64,000 nt of DNA from Tenodera sinensis (taxonomy: Eukaryota > Arthropoda > Insecta > Mantodea > Mantidae): assembly GCA_030765045.1 (NCBI GenBank), contig CM060964.1, forward strand, positions 280,396,502 to 280,460,501, read 5' to 3'. Of this stretch, positions 1-13,645 are shown piece by piece. The notes beneath the pieces were generated by a model. It was not told the DNA's origin. It ran no database searches and saw nothing but the letters and a program-made list of their open reading frames with translations. The position numbers and the translations under genes were made by a program. Position 1 is the first letter of the stretch; each line of letters starts with the position of its first letter.

Positions 1-121
1 AACTGAAAATTTATCTATATTCTAAGCTCAAATCAATATTATAAGACTCATTACATTGTACTTTCTTATTAATTTTGCTGTAGTCGTTATTACCTTTACA
101 TAGAAACACTGATAACAAATA

Positions 122-177
122 AGGGCCCAAATGACCTAGTTGTCGACGGGCCCCTAAACTCCATCCATCCATCCATC
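122..177. mobile_element. 56-bp truncated retroposon with (ATCC)n tail
   Basis: A 13-bp direct repeat, CTGATAACAAATA, flanks this insert at 109-121 and 178-190, which is the target-site duplication expected of target-primed reverse transcription. The insert ends in four CATC/CCAT units, a simple-repeat tail as seen on many arthropod SINEs and LINEs. Only the extreme 3' end of the parent is present, so the family cannot be named. The perfect TSD suggests a recent insertion. Confidence 0.6.
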
Positions 178-362
178 CTGATAACAAATAGGACTGTTTT
201 CCCCCTTCTCTTTTAAAGTAATAAAATAATATTATATGGTTTTGCAATTATACTGATAGTATATAAATGCCCATTTATGTTCTTTGTCCTTGCATAAATG
301 GCTGGTAGACCATTTTATCTTGTGGATAATAATTTTGCATAGTATGTCATTAAAATTATGAG

Positions 363-580
363 TCGGTCTGGGTGGCTCAGTTGGTTAGATGCTGGCCTAC
401 TAATCCCAAGGTCGCAGGTTCAAATCCGGCCCAGACCGATGGTTTTTAAGTGTGCTTAAAAACGACAGCTCCATGTCAGTAGATTTACTGGCATGTTAAA
501 GAACTCCTGCGGGACAAAATTCCAGCACACCGGCGACGCTGATGTGATCCTGGCAATTGACAGCGTCGTTAAAAAAAAAA
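363..580 (+). mobile_element. tRNA-derived SINE, full length with TSD
   Basis: The head folds as a tRNA-like sequence. Box A of the RNA polymerase III promoter, TGGCTCAGTTGG, is at 373-384 and matches consensus; box B, GGTTCAAATCC, is at 417-427 and also matches. A tRNA-unrelated body follows and ends in a run of ten A at 571-580. The 13-bp sequence TTAAAATTATGAG flanks the insert at 350-362 and 581-593 and is a perfect TSD. The element is non-autonomous, transcribed by Pol III and mobilised by a LINE in trans. Intact boxes and TSD suggest it is young. Confidence 0.85.
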
Positions 581-613
581 TTAAAATTATGAGAATTCTG
601 GCAACTTTCAAAA

Positions 614-738
614 TGTTGTTGTTAGCTAATGCTGGATTTCTGACAATGAAGTCATTAATCCTCTTGCTCTCCAATATTTTTCACTGATGATATTGAAGAG
701 AGCAATAGCAGTAATAGTAACCTTTTTTAGAGAGCACC
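614..738 (-). mobile_element. Mini retroposon with I-like LINE 3' tail (copy A)
   Basis: Read on the minus strand, about 50 bp of a unique head is followed by about 75 bp almost identical to the last bases of the I-like LINE at 8.3-11.6 kb, ending in the same TAACAACA tail. The head and junction recur in copy B at 32354-32475, so this is a distinct non-autonomous family and not a truncated LINE. No Pol III boxes are visible in the head. I could not define a TSD for this copy. Confidence 0.65.
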
Positions 739-2613
739 ATATTTTTATGTTTTGGCGGTCACATCGCTCTCTCACAACCCCCAGAATGTCTGGAGGACCA
801 CACCTGTCGTTGGTTTATGGGTCTCACCGACCTGACCAGGAGAGTTATCATGTGCCACTTGAAAGTTGCAGTTTTAATTTATTATTATAAATTTAAACAT
901 CAGTTGCATAATTGCAATTGATCTCATTTTCCTAACATTATGCTTTCATGTACCTATAAACTGAAATGTAATAGCCGTGCTTTCTGAAGTTCCTGCTGTT
1001 TGCCCCAATTGAATTCTTTCATGGCCTTAGCTAATATTGTCTAAACTGCTGAAAATTCAGAACATTAGTTACTTCCTGTAGGTAACCAGAGAAATCTGCA
1101 AGGGACGATTTTTGCAATTCCCAGATTTCTTTTGATTATTCTCAAAAATTCATTAATGTTTCACATATGGAGAGTTCTGCAGAGATATGAATGTGTTTTG
1201 ACACTGTTGCCTCTTGGTTTGTTTTATAATTGCAACTGCTGATTTATTTAATTCCACCAATCTAATACTTGAGAGGTGTGATGAAGGTGGGGGCACATGA
1301 TAATTGCCATAACATTGCCATCTTAAAATGATTACATAAACACGTATGCCTTTGACATATGTTAAAGGATTGGTACAGCTTATTTCTCAACCATTTGGTG
1401 ACAGAAAGCAATCATGTTAACTGTTAATAGAAAACACTGTGTTGAGCAGGGTGCTTACTGATACTGGAAATATACTTGAATATTTTTTACATCCTGGATA
1501 TACTAAATTTCTACATTAATTGGTGATTACATACTGAATAAATTGGATGAAATATCCATATAACATCACTTTATTTCAGATTCATTTTTCAAGTGATATG
1601 TTCTTGGAGGACTTTATTACTTAAATAAGTAATTTTTAATATTATTGTTTTGCATTTTTTATCTTTTGTAATAATTACTCAAACATTTGGATAATCTAGC
1701 ATCCCTAAAATTGTTTACACCTGTACAATATTTCCAGAATTTTGAAGATTGTTGCAAAGCAGGGGAGGGGTGGGAGAGCCTAAGATTAGAAGTATAAATC
1801 TGCTAATGTTTCATTCCCATTTCTGTGAATATCAGTGAATATATGGTCCATTGTTATGAATAGTGTGTTACTTTTAAGAAATTACGGTTCTAAGAGGTAA
1901 AAGGGAGAATTCAGTCATCCAAAAAGTCTTTTGGATCATTGCGCAATAATTTTAAAGAGTACAGGGAGTAAATTTAATTAAATTGCCACTCAAGAGTTGA
2001 AAAACCACCTGTGCAACATCAGATATGATAGCTAGTAATGGACACAGCTTCATATTGTGGTTGTGGAAACAAAGCTAGTTAAAATGTCAAGCTAGCCATA
2101 ACACACATTTGAATACTGCAAAATGACTCAGTGCAGCACTAAAAATTTGACAAAACTTATACTGGAAATATACTGAAATTTAACACCCAAGGCAGGGTAC
2201 ACTCTGAGAAGTGGTAAAATGCAGTCACCTTACTCTTACAGAATTGTGGGTTATTGAGTTTTCAGTATGAACGTGCAACAATGAGAAACAGGTAGAATCA
2301 ATTCTCACACCTGCAGAATCGATACTTCTAGTTCTGTAACTAATTCCAATGCTGTGGAGTTGTTCATTTAGGCGTTGAATTACATGCAACTAAAATGAAT
2401 ATTGAGGAAAATTTGGCTGTGTAGTTTGGAAAACAGTATGTATTATTCAATTTATGATTTAATAAAAGATATTGGTGTTATAAATGTGGATACTAGTGTC
2501 GAAATAAGGCCAAAGCCATTATATTTTAAAGGGCATCTTTAACATTATAGGTTGAAATGGGTCCTATAAACTGCAGGGCATCAGTTAAATGAACACATAA
2601 CAGCACCTATGTA
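739..2613. other. Intergenic DNA, no gene recognised
   Basis: No open frame with recognisable protein similarity. The first 130 bp (about 740-870) is less AT-rich than its surroundings and may be another old repeat. The rest is unremarkable AT-rich sequence. Confidence 0.4.
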
Positions 2614-2864
2614 CAGGTGTCCAAAATGAAAGCTACCAATAAAAAAATGGAATAGCTAGTCATCCATAAAAATTACGTGAAGCCAGTTTACACTAAAATA
2701 TAGAGAAATGTGTGAAGTTCTTATATTCTTGAAATTGGCAAACCTGTTATTCCTATTGTTGTCTGTAAACAGATTGTTCTCCAGAATGGCTCCTTACTAG
2801 CCACAAGAAAAAGTTCAATGCTGTAATTGGTTAGCAGAGTTTAAGTTTTCATGCAGTAGGACCA

Positions 2865-3290
2865 TCATAACCAGTCCACTCTCTCAGAAAATGATGGCCC
2901 CCAATAATGAGGGGGAGCCCTGTCTTGCTGGAAGATGTACCTCTCTGGAATCTGGGGTAGAGTGAAATTTTCAAGCATTGCGAGATATGCGACACCATTC
3001 ACTGTGTTTTTCATAAAGAAAAGTGATCCAATAACGTCTAACCTGCATAATGCACACCAAACATTTAATTTTGGAGTGTTACCTTCGTATTCATAAATAA
3101 TACAAGGATTCTCAGAACCCAAATCTTGCAGTTGTGATAATTGACATTATTGCTCACGTGAAACATTGCTTCATCAGAGAATATCACTTTGTTGATGTAT
3201 TCATTGCCCTCGTCTATGTGAGATAGGATATCAACTGCAAACTCATAGCATCTTGGTTGATCATTACGCTGCAATTTCTGGACCAATTAA
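2865..3290 (-). pseudogene. Tc1/mariner (IS630) transposase relic
   Basis: Two minus-strand frames together give the catalytic core of an IS630/Tc1-mariner DDE transposase. The upstream part contains the first-aspartate motif FSDEAMFH. The downstream part has PKLNVWCAL, then the second-aspartate motif QQDRAPPHY. A frameshift lies near 3110-3120, between the first aspartate and PKLNVW. The third acidic residue and the N-terminal HTH are not seen. In intact relatives this enzyme cuts at TA and moves the element bounded by the TIRs; here it lies inside a pair of matching TIRs (2614, 5499), so it is probably the element's own transposase, now dead. Confidence 0.75.
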
Positions 3291-3848
3291 AGTTTGTAAG
3301 TTGTTAGTTTCAGTTTTGTATGAACAGCATAGCAGTTGGTAGAACAGAGCAAATTAAAGTCTCGTGTTATTTACGGACATGAATGTAACTCTAAAGTTAA
3401 ATGTTTGATGGACTGGTCAGAAGTTACTGGACCTTTTTTCTTGATGGAAAACATAGATAATGGTTTGACATACAATTAAAATTATGTTTGTTGGACTTTG
3501 TGACAGTGATGTGTGCTAACAATCTAATTAACTATTGAGTCAATTTTTGACACTAGATCTCTTACTTATTTGTAAGGAAAACATATTTCAGGAGCTAAAT
3601 TGCTCCAATCCTCAGTTCCTAGTCGACTGCCTGCATCATTCATCATGATGGTTGGATGAACCTCTGCGTAAGAGGGATTTCAAAATTGAAAATGTGTTTT
3701 CTGTTTTTCCAAATGTAAATATTTTCCCAAACAGTGAATTCTGTTTTTCCTAAAATGTATTTTAGTATTATCATCAGATTTCTGTTTATGATGTGTTGGT
3801 CTCTTCAAAAATGCCAAGCTACTACCAATTTGTCTTCCTGTTTTTGCT

Positions 3849-4112
3849 TTATGTTCTTGATGTGTTCGTTCTTGTTTTTATGTTCCTTTTAATTTTCCTG
3901 GTGTAGCTTGTTTTGCAGTTGTTATAGCTGATCTGATATATTCCTGGCTTATTTTCCTGTGGGATGTCATCTTTTAATTTAGAACTTAATATGTTTTTGA
4001 TGGAGTAACTTTTTTGGGGCCAAAGTAATGTTATGCTGCTTGAAGGTTTTCTGAAATTTGTAGAATACTGTTGGGTAGTATGTGAATTTCTTGAAAATGT
4101 TTTCTTTTTCAT
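3849..4112 (-). pseudogene. GIY-YIG endonuclease domain relic of a Penelope-like element
   Basis: The 87-residue frame contains KLKDDIPQENKPGIYQISY followed by NCKTSYTRKIKRNIKTR. This is the start of a GIY-YIG nuclease module in the arrangement typical of Penelope-like elements, where a KPGIY-I-C-C-YIG-T-R-TR pattern is expected. The first GIY is intact. The YIG is changed to SYT, and one of the usual cysteines is replaced by tyrosine. The catalytic module is therefore decayed. In intact elements it nicks target DNA for reverse transcription. Confidence 0.6.
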
Positions 4113-4344
4113 TAGGGATGAGTGTGCTGAGTTCTTTACTCTCTTTCTGCTCTTGTCTCTATTTATCTTCCTATGGACTATTTCCTTGGGGAATCCATTT
4201 TCTGTAGGTATTAGATCATGGTCATATTGCTCTTTGTTTATGGGGATGTTAACTAATCTATGCTGAAGACTTAAGTAAGTACTGTATGTTGGTGGGGAAT
4301 GGCATTATGAACTATTTTGTTTTATGTAGCTATTGGTAATCAAT

Positions 4345-4590
4345 TGAGATGGCTCCACGGTAAGGTGTGAGGCTCACATTCAGGGGTTCGTGGGTTCGAT
4401 CCTCATGGCCAGCTTATCTGACCCATGGGTTTTTCAGGGGTTTTTTCCCTGGCAAATGCTGGGTAGGTTACTTTCATCCCTCAAATTTCCTCTTCCTCCC
4501 TTTTACTTCACTAACAATTTCCTTCATCTTTTGATCCATTTGGTCTATTTCAGAGTAGAAAGTATCAGCGGGAGTTCAGGTGCAGCATGA
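4345..4590 (+). mobile_element. tRNA-derived SINE (second family)
   Basis: A box-A-like TGGCTCCACGG near 4352 and a near-consensus box B, GGTTCGATCCT, near 4393 mark a tRNA-derived head. They are followed by the body CCATGGGTTTTTCAGGGG and CAAATGCTGGGTAGG. The same body order recurs on the minus strand at 40805-41000, so this is an interspersed family. The 3' limit is uncertain. A GC-richer tract with a CCCAGGGGTGCCCC run continues to about 4970 and may be part of the same insertion or a further repeat. Confidence 0.55.
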
Positions 4591-4975
4591 TGGGGGACGA
4601 AATGCTCTGAATAACTCTATACCCTGTCAGAAAGCCAGGATTCAGAGCGTGTTCCCACTGTGCCCCTTGAAACACAGAGGGGCCCCTGCAGGTGGTACTC
4701 TGTGTGAACCAGTAAAGAACCGGTGTACTGGTTAGTGTAGGAGGGTTTACAACTGGGAAAATATAGAGATCCCTACCCTCTGTGCCTGCTCTCCTGTGGT
4801 GTGACTGCCCTTTCTGCCATCTGCCTCCTCTCGCCACACCCACCCCTCCCAGGGGTGCCCCTTTGGGGCATGGGCACAAAAGATCTTTAAGGTCAAGTGC
4901 CGAAGTTCCCCTCTGCCTCTGTCTTATTCCTACTCGTACTAGAGTGAGTGTGATAGATGCCAAATTTTAGAAGGT
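4591..4975. other. GC-rich tract downstream of the SINE
   Basis: Base composition changes sharply to GC-rich and back to AT-rich near 4975. Open frames exist on both strands, but neither shows recognisable protein similarity. It could be the 3' portion of a longer composite SINE. No function assigned. Confidence 0.3.
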
Positions 4976-5499
4976 TTTCTTTCTTTATGATTTTAAGGTC
5001 AGGGAAAGATAGCTGTCCATTGCATTCTTTTTCCATTATGAAATTTATAAAGAACTGAGAATGGGAGCAATTAGCTCCTGAAACATGTTTTCCTATAAAT
5101 AATGTAGTACCAAAAATTAACTCAATGATAAACTAAATTGACAGTCAGTGGAGTCACATATTTCACTCTGACCCCAGATTCCGGAGGGATACACCTTCTG
5201 GTAGCATGGGGCTTCCCCTTATTACTGGGGACCAATCATTTGAGCTTTAAGGCACCATTTTCCAAGAGGGTGGATTGGAAGTAGTAGTCCTATTGTATGG
5301 AAATTTATCTGTTAACCAATAACAGCAATGAACTTTTTCTTGTGGAGTGAAGGGACCCATTTTGGAAAACCATCTGTGTATACACAACAAAAGAATAAAG
5401 GTTTGCAGATTTCAAGACAAAACCTTATGAATTTCACTACATTTTAGTGCAAAATAGCCACATGGATGTGTAGCTATTCCTTTTATTTTGGGCATCCTG

Positions 5500-6153
5500 T
5501 GCCTATTTTGGGGATATATATGACATTGTTGTCATAGAGGACATGGTCTCAAATGACTGACTGAATTCTTTTAGTATAATTTTATCAATATGTTTATAGT
5601 ATAGCATAATTTTGCCAGTATGCTTTGTGAAATAAACCACTTTGTATAAATATCAAAACTGGGCAGGTGCTAACCTTTCATAGCCAATCTGAATTACACA
5701 TAAGAAGAATAACTTTGGCACCATTGTCAGATGTCTGTAGAACAATAACTTAAAACATTTGTAGAATTTTGATGGGCATTAAAATTATAACATTTTAGTT
5801 TTGTTAACTACGTCCATAGTTTTATTCCAGTGAGGCAGCTGTGTGAACTCTCAACACTCCCAACAAATAAGATCAAAATATTAAAGCTTTGGCTTGGAAA
5901 CTATTAAATGGGTTATGTATTGTAAATGTCCGTACTCTGTAAGCTGAGGAGACACAATCCATGGACTTCACTTTACATTCACTTTGGGAATTCACATAAG
6001 CATACTGGCATAATAGTATTGTATCCTGAAGATATTAAAAGAATTGCATTAAAGAAACAAGAGATTAACTCTAACTGAGAATCATATCTGGAGCAACAAT
6101 TTGATAACAGCATATGATACTCCTTTTTGTGTTCCTGGAAATGACACTAATGC
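5500..6153. other. Intergenic DNA, nothing recognised
   Basis: AT-rich sequence between the mariner-like element and the microsatellite; no coding or repeat signal supported. Confidence 0.4.
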
Positions 6154-8279
<2,126 letters not shown>

Positions 8280-11200
8280 GATAACAAAACACATCTACAT
8301 TTATACAGTATTTACAATCCTCCCAGGAATGTACCGGATCTCTCACTTATTGACCAATTAAATAAAACAATCGTAATTGGGGATTTCAATGCACATTCCA
8401 AAAGATGGGGTTATGAAAAAGTGGATTCTACAGGGAAGATAGTGGAAGAATTTTTGAATACCACAACTTTTGAACTGATTTATAGTAAAGAAGATCCCAC
8501 AACCTTCATACATTATTCTGGAGCGGGCAGTAACCCAGACCTCTTGTTAGCTACAACAGATATTGTTTCAAAAATTAAAAAACAAGTTATAGAAGATCCA
8601 AGTTCTGGTCACAGAGCGGTAATTGCTGATATAAAACTAGAGAATACAAATAACAGTCAAGGTCTTACGAATCTGTATTGGAACTTCAAAAAAGCAGATT
8701 GGAACAAATATAAAACTGAATTAGAACATAAATTTAAAGAACAAACAAACTCACAGCTGCATGACCAACCAGATCATATGAACAAAGAATTCTGTAAAGT
8801 CATCCTAGAAACTGCAAAAAAACATATTCCTCGTGGAAGAATTAAAAATTTCAAACCCTTTTGGAACCCCCAGTTAGAAGAACTGAAAAAGCAAAGGGAT
8901 ATAGTTAGAAATACAGCTGAACAAACAAAAAACATATCAGATACACAAATATGGCGGAAGAAATGTGCCTCACTAAAAAAAGAAATTAATACTGCTAAAA
9001 GGAATCACTTTAATAATTTCTTAGAAAAAATGGATTATAGGACAGATGGTAACAAAGCTCATAAGTTCATAAAAAATGTCAAGGACAGGAAAGAAAACAA
9101 CAGCACACCTATCATACACAACAATAAAATGTTAGTAAATGATGATGTCATAGCCGAAACATTCAATAAATATTATACTAATGCACACAAAGTAACAAGA
9201 AATAATAAAAAGGAACGTAAAGAATTTAAGAAAGATTCGAAACAAGAAAGAGAATGTAATCCTAACACTCAGTGCAATATCTTTTTTCAAAATTTTAATA
9301 TGCAAGAATTGAACATTGCAATAAATAATCTAAAAAACAAAAGGTCTCCTGGACCAGTTCACATACATCCAGAGTTCATAAAAAACAGCAAAACAACAAC
9401 TACTGAAACTGTACAATCTATCCTGGAAAACCACTGTACCTGCTGAATGGCGAAAAGCAATAATTGTCCCACTCCTGAAGAAAGACAAAACAGCATCAGA
9501 AATAAAAAATTATAGACCAATAGCTCTTACCAGCATAATAGCAAAAGTGATGGAAAGAATGGTGTCAAACAGGTTAAATTGGTTCCTAGAATCACAAAAT
9601 TTAATATCCCCATGTCAAGCTGGATTCAGAGAGTTCCACTCTACAAATGAACAAGTCTTACTTCTCAGTCAAGAAATCAAAGACTCCTTCAATAGAAAAG
9701 AAGATAATTTATCAGTTTTTATTGATTTTCAAAGTGCATATGATTCTATATGCAGAACAAAACTACTAAAGAAAGTAAAAAAAATAGGGATACAAGGTCC
9801 AATGTTTTCATGGCTATGTCATTTCCTAACACAATGCTTTATTGCAACCAGATATGGAAGAAATATATCTAAATATAAACAAATACACCGTGGCTTGCCA
9901 CAAGGTGTAGTGCTCAGCACTACACTTTTTAATATATTTATTAATGATCTACCACAACAAATACAAGAATCAGGCATGAAGTGTGCACTATTTGCTGATG
10001 ACTTGGTAATGTGGACTTCAAAACCAAAAAGCAAAAGTACAGAACTGGAAAAAACCATGCAACAATCCTTAACCAACTTACAGAGGTGGACCAAAGAAAA
10101 TTTAATGACTGTTAATACAACAAAATCAAACTACCAAATCTTTTCACTAAGAAAAAAACCACTAAAAATAAAACTAAATTTTGAGGGTCAACAATTACCA
10201 GAAACAAAGGAAGCAAAGTATTTAGGAGTTACATTTGATACCAAACTTACATGGACCAAACAAATAGAAAATGTAATACAAAGAGCAGAGAGGCGCCTTT
10301 CACTGTTAAAACGTCTAACAGGAATGAAGTGGGGATGTTCCAGAGCAACGCTTAACACAACATATAATATATATATAAAACCATTGTTTACTTACTGCAG
10401 CGAAGTTCTTGTAACAGCAAACACAAAACAAATTCAAATCTTTCAAAACCAAAGTCTGAGATTAATTACAGGTGCTATCAAAACCACACCAATAGCAGCT
10501 ATGGAAATACTAACCAACCAATATCCCATTGAATATGAAATAGAAAAAGCGGCTCTTATTCAACACGAAAAGTTGATCAGACTCCCATTCAATGCATGGC
10601 ACAAGAGAAATTTTACACATACACTAAAGACTCAGGAGAGCTTTCTTTCCAAAATTCAAGACATCAAGAAGGATGTACACCTTCCTAATTCAAAGGAAAA
10701 CTTCATATCTAAAGTCAATCCAACACATACATTAGACATCACATATTATTTACACCTGACAGAAGAAGTTAAAAAAAGTGATACTCCAACTAGTGTTCCA
10801 AAATTATTGGCATTAGAGACAATCCATACTAGATTTCCAGAACATGAGTGGCTCCATATTTATACTGATGGATCATTGATATCAAACCAAGATGGAGCAG
10901 GTGCTGGAGTCACATGTCACCTCTTTTCCTATTACAAATCTTTAAGTTATGGAACTACTAACTTTGATGGAGAAATTGAAGCAATTCGAATGGCCCTACA
11001 AAATCTTTATTACAGAATTTCACATTTTCAGCAAGCAGTTATTCTCTCAGATTCCAGGGCAGCAATTATAGCAATTACTTCCAAGTTGTCACCAAAAAAC
11101 CAAACTATTATAGAATGTTGGAAGATACTTAGCCATCTAACAGCACTTCAAAAACACCTAGTCTTCCAATGGATACCAGCTCACTGTGGACTGAGTGGTA

Positions 11201-11628
11201 ATGAGAAAGCTGATTTTCTTGCAAAAAAGGGTACCAGCGGTGTACAAAAATCTATAGTTAATTTACCATTTTATGCAGCTAAAAGATTAGTCAACTCTGA
11301 ATTCAAAAAAATTATTGCAAAATATTACTATGAAAAATCAAAGAATAAAAGATGGGAACTACCAAACATTCAAACAGTGATTCCTGAGTATCCTCGAAAA
11401 ACAGCAGTTGCAACCTTCGGGTTGATTACAGGACATGATTGTCTGGCAAAACATTTAAACAGAATTGGGATATATTCTTCACCACTCTGTCCTCTATGTG
11501 ATCTGCAAGAGGAAATGGACCGAGACCACCTTCAAATATGCCCAGCCACTTCTAGTGCCCCATCCATCAGTGAAAAATATTGGAGAGCAAGAGGATTAAT
11601 GACTTCATTGTCAGAAATCCAGCATTAG
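8280..11628 (+). pseudogene. LINE ORF2: partial AP endonuclease, RT, RNase H, CCHC
   Basis: The frame opens near 8280 without its own start. It reads IYNPPRN, then the endonuclease motif GDFNAHSKRWG near 8380, then SGHRAVIADI. A one-base shift near 9420-9440 moves the reading into the frame used from 9547 to 11628. In that segment the RT has motif A FIDFQSAYDS, LPQGVVLSTTLFN near residue 116 and the catalytic FADD near residue 148. RNase H starts with YTDGS near 437 and continues with SDSRAAI near 500 and HCGLSGNEKAD near 544. A CPLC...H...C knuckle follows near 647. The protein nicks target DNA and reverse-transcribes the element RNA. It is broken by truncation and the shift, but the RT and RNase H motifs look intact. 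Confidence 0.88.
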
Positions 11629-11642
11629 CTAACAACACATTT
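8280..11642 (+). mobile_element. I-like non-LTR retrotransposon (LINE-1 of this window), 5'-truncated
   Basis: The insertion carries the second half of an AP endonuclease, a reverse transcriptase, an RNase H and a C-terminal zinc knuckle, then ends within about 15 bp of the stop codon in TAACAACA. RNase H after the RT and a short TAA/CAA-type tail are typical of the I group. The 5' end begins inside the endonuclease, so ORF1 and the catalytic start of the endonuclease are missing. Only one frameshift breaks 1,100 codons, which implies a recent copy. An inverted fragment (13901-15120) and two mini retroposons share its 3' end. Confidence 0.85.
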
Positions 11643-12050
11643 AAAATAGCTCACCTCTCTAGGTATAAAATTGAGTTTTTAATAGTATGTTGAATAGTAG
11701 TACATATTTTTACGTAGTTGCAGAAAATGGCAATCATATCTCAACAGATGCAAAAAATTCTTCTGTTACTCTTTTTTTAGTTCAATTTAAAGTAGAGTTT
11801 TTGTAATCTGATTAAACTAATTAGTCCATCCCCACAGCCAGCAGAACTCATTTTCAAAGAAATTGTCATGGCAAATGATTCTTCATTCTTCATACCCTTT
11901 ACCAGGAAAGCTGAAACAAAGTAAATATTGGAAGGGGGGGGGGGTTTCAATAACTGAGTATTGAAATTGCAAAATAATAATAATAAAGTATAATTATTTA
12001 TACTAGGGAGTACCTATATGTGTAGTTACTCTCTAGTTTGTACTAGCATA
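11643..12050. other. Intergenic DNA with a poly-G run
   Basis: No gene. A run of ten or more G lies near 11935-11945, followed by a short AAT microsatellite near 11976. Confidence 0.4.
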
Positions 12051-12387
12051 GTTAAAATAATAGGAGAATAAAACTAGAGCAATCAATTCAATCCAATTTT
12101 ATTGCAATTCAATATGATGTAATATACAATTGAATCCAGTCAATAGTAAGCAAATACATATAAGCAGCAAAATACATATAAATACCAAAACCTAAAATAT
12201 ACATGATCTGTACAAAGAACTGTTAACTAAGTAGTAAATAATATGCACAATGAGCCATTAATAATAAGTACAACAATTTATAAATGAATTTATACAAATC
12301 CCAAACAGTTCTGTCAATGGAGTTGTAACGTTTACTGAATAATTTACACAGGTATTCATCAATACTGTAAAAAGATTTACTTATTAA
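12051..12387 (-). mobile_element. Possible LINE 3' UTR remnant
   Basis: On the minus strand this AT-rich stretch ends in CAATAAAATTGGATTGAATT, which resembles the short-repeat ends of CR1/Jockey-group LINEs, with a polyadenylation-like AATAAA. There is no coding sequence, so the assignment rests on the tail alone. Confidence 0.25.
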
Positions 12388-12767
12388 TAGGGTTTCAATC
12401 TTTATTCAGCTATTACAAAATAAGGCGATCACAAGTTACCTGCCACATGGTTAGAGCATGACATCCTTGGCTGAGTACATCACTGCCTTCAGTGCATAGT
12501 CTCTGTCGAATGTGTGCACAGAGAAAAATGCTTCCTGGACAAAAATTGAAATATTCAAGTATTGCTGAACTTGTATAAGAATTTGGAAGTGAATGTTTTA
12601 CTGTAAATGGTGACAGCATTGAAGTTATGCAACATTATCTACAACGTTCATAGATCAACTGTACCTGGTCTCCTTTGTGCTGTGTTCATGTGACAAATTG
12701 ACCTCTCTCACTTCCAATAGTCCATACTCTGCAACTTTTTGTTCCCTGTATGAAGGTTTGCTCCCTA
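12388..12767. mobile_element. Non-autonomous hAT element (family A, copy 1)
   Basis: Begins TAGGGTTTCAATCTTTATTC and ends in ...CTCCCTA, giving imperfect TIRs that start TAGGG. The flanking 8-mers CTTATTAA and CTAATCAA match at 6 of 8 positions, as expected for an aged 8-bp TSD. The 380-bp interior is colinear with copies at 26593 and 42534. It has no coding capacity and depends on a hAT transposase supplied in trans. Confidence 0.75.
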
Positions 12768-13645
12768 CTAATCAAGAACTATTTTAACAATTGTTTAAAT
12801 TTATACAACTGAAGGAGCTTAGCAGCCTTCCTGAATATGAGGAGAGGAGAGGAGAGGAGGGGAGGCTAAAAGAGCCTCAGACCCCAGGTCCTTGCTCCCC
12901 TGCCTTTCACCTAAAGACTATGTAGCTTCTTGGGTTTGCCACAGTGAACTTGATGTAGTGAGTGTTAGGTTTTTATTTTTATTCTTTATTATGTCACAGC
13001 TTAAGAGCAAGTATAAATTATGTTCAAGTTCAGCCACCTGCACTGAAAAAGAAATGAAATATGATAGTGTTACCATCAGCTCATGCAATGTGTAACTCAG
13101 TTAACTGATGTCCCACTCGTGCTCTGCAGCTGTCAGAATGGATTTATTTGTTTAATTGGATTATATAGTTGGCTGTAGTTTGGCATTATTGTATAGAAAC
13201 AGTTTAGATATTTTTTTTAAAACAAGCTAAAAGAATAAACTGCAGTATTTATTAACCCAAGGAACAAATTCAAATGTTGGATCTTGTGCACAAATTTATA
13301 GAACTAAAGTAATTCTTTCTTTGATATGTTATAATCAAATCTTAAATTGAATACTTGGAAGAGTCATCAAAACAAAAAACAACATAACTTAATTTTTATA
13401 ATAGCTATAACATTTCATTGGGGCAAAAATCTGTGTTTCTAGATATATAAATGCTAAACCTGAACTCCAGGTTTACAATTTGGTAGACAGACATTTAATT
13501 TAACCTATAAGAACCATGAACCATGATTTGTGCTAATGATAGCAGTGCTATAATACATTAATAACAACATGCTGAATAGCAACTAAGAACAAATAATGTA
13601 CATCTTTGAACAATATTAATGGCTGTTGTTAATGTGCAACTGCAG
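12768..13645. other. Intergenic DNA
   Basis: Contains a short GGAGA/GAGGA purine run at about 12840-12865. No recognised gene or repeat. Confidence 0.35.

Larger units (their letters stand above)
3567..5100 (-). mobile_element. Penelope-like element fragment flanked by inverted copies of one motif
   Basis: A block of about 50 bp at 3567-3617, containing GGAAAACATATTTCAGGAGC, is repeated in inverse orientation at about 5047-5100 (GCTCCTGAAACATGTTTTCC). Between them lies a minus-strand GIY-YIG relic. Penelope-like elements often carry terminal repeats in direct or inverted orientation, so the whole interval is probably one insertion inside the mariner-like element. No reverse transcriptase core is recognisable. 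A SINE has inserted at about 4345. Confidence 0.5.
2614..5499. mobile_element. Tc1/mariner-superfamily element with ~150-bp TIRs, interrupted
   Basis: The outer ends are imperfect terminal inverted repeats: CAGGTGTCCAAAATGAAA on the left and, reverse-complemented, CAGGATGCCCAAAATAAAA on the right. The similarity continues inward for about 150 bp (GGAATAGCTA, TCATCCAT, CACTAAAAT and AAACCT blocks in the same order). The left flank reads TA as expected for a TA duplication; the right flank reads TG and may be mutated. The element holds a minus-strand transposase relic and a Penelope-like fragment with a SINE inside it. Degraded and immobile. Confidence 0.6.

Noticed and set aside
361..438. Functional tRNA gene
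   Set aside because: Pol III boxes are intact, but the sequence continues into a SINE body with A tail and a 13-bp TSD, so it is a SINE head.
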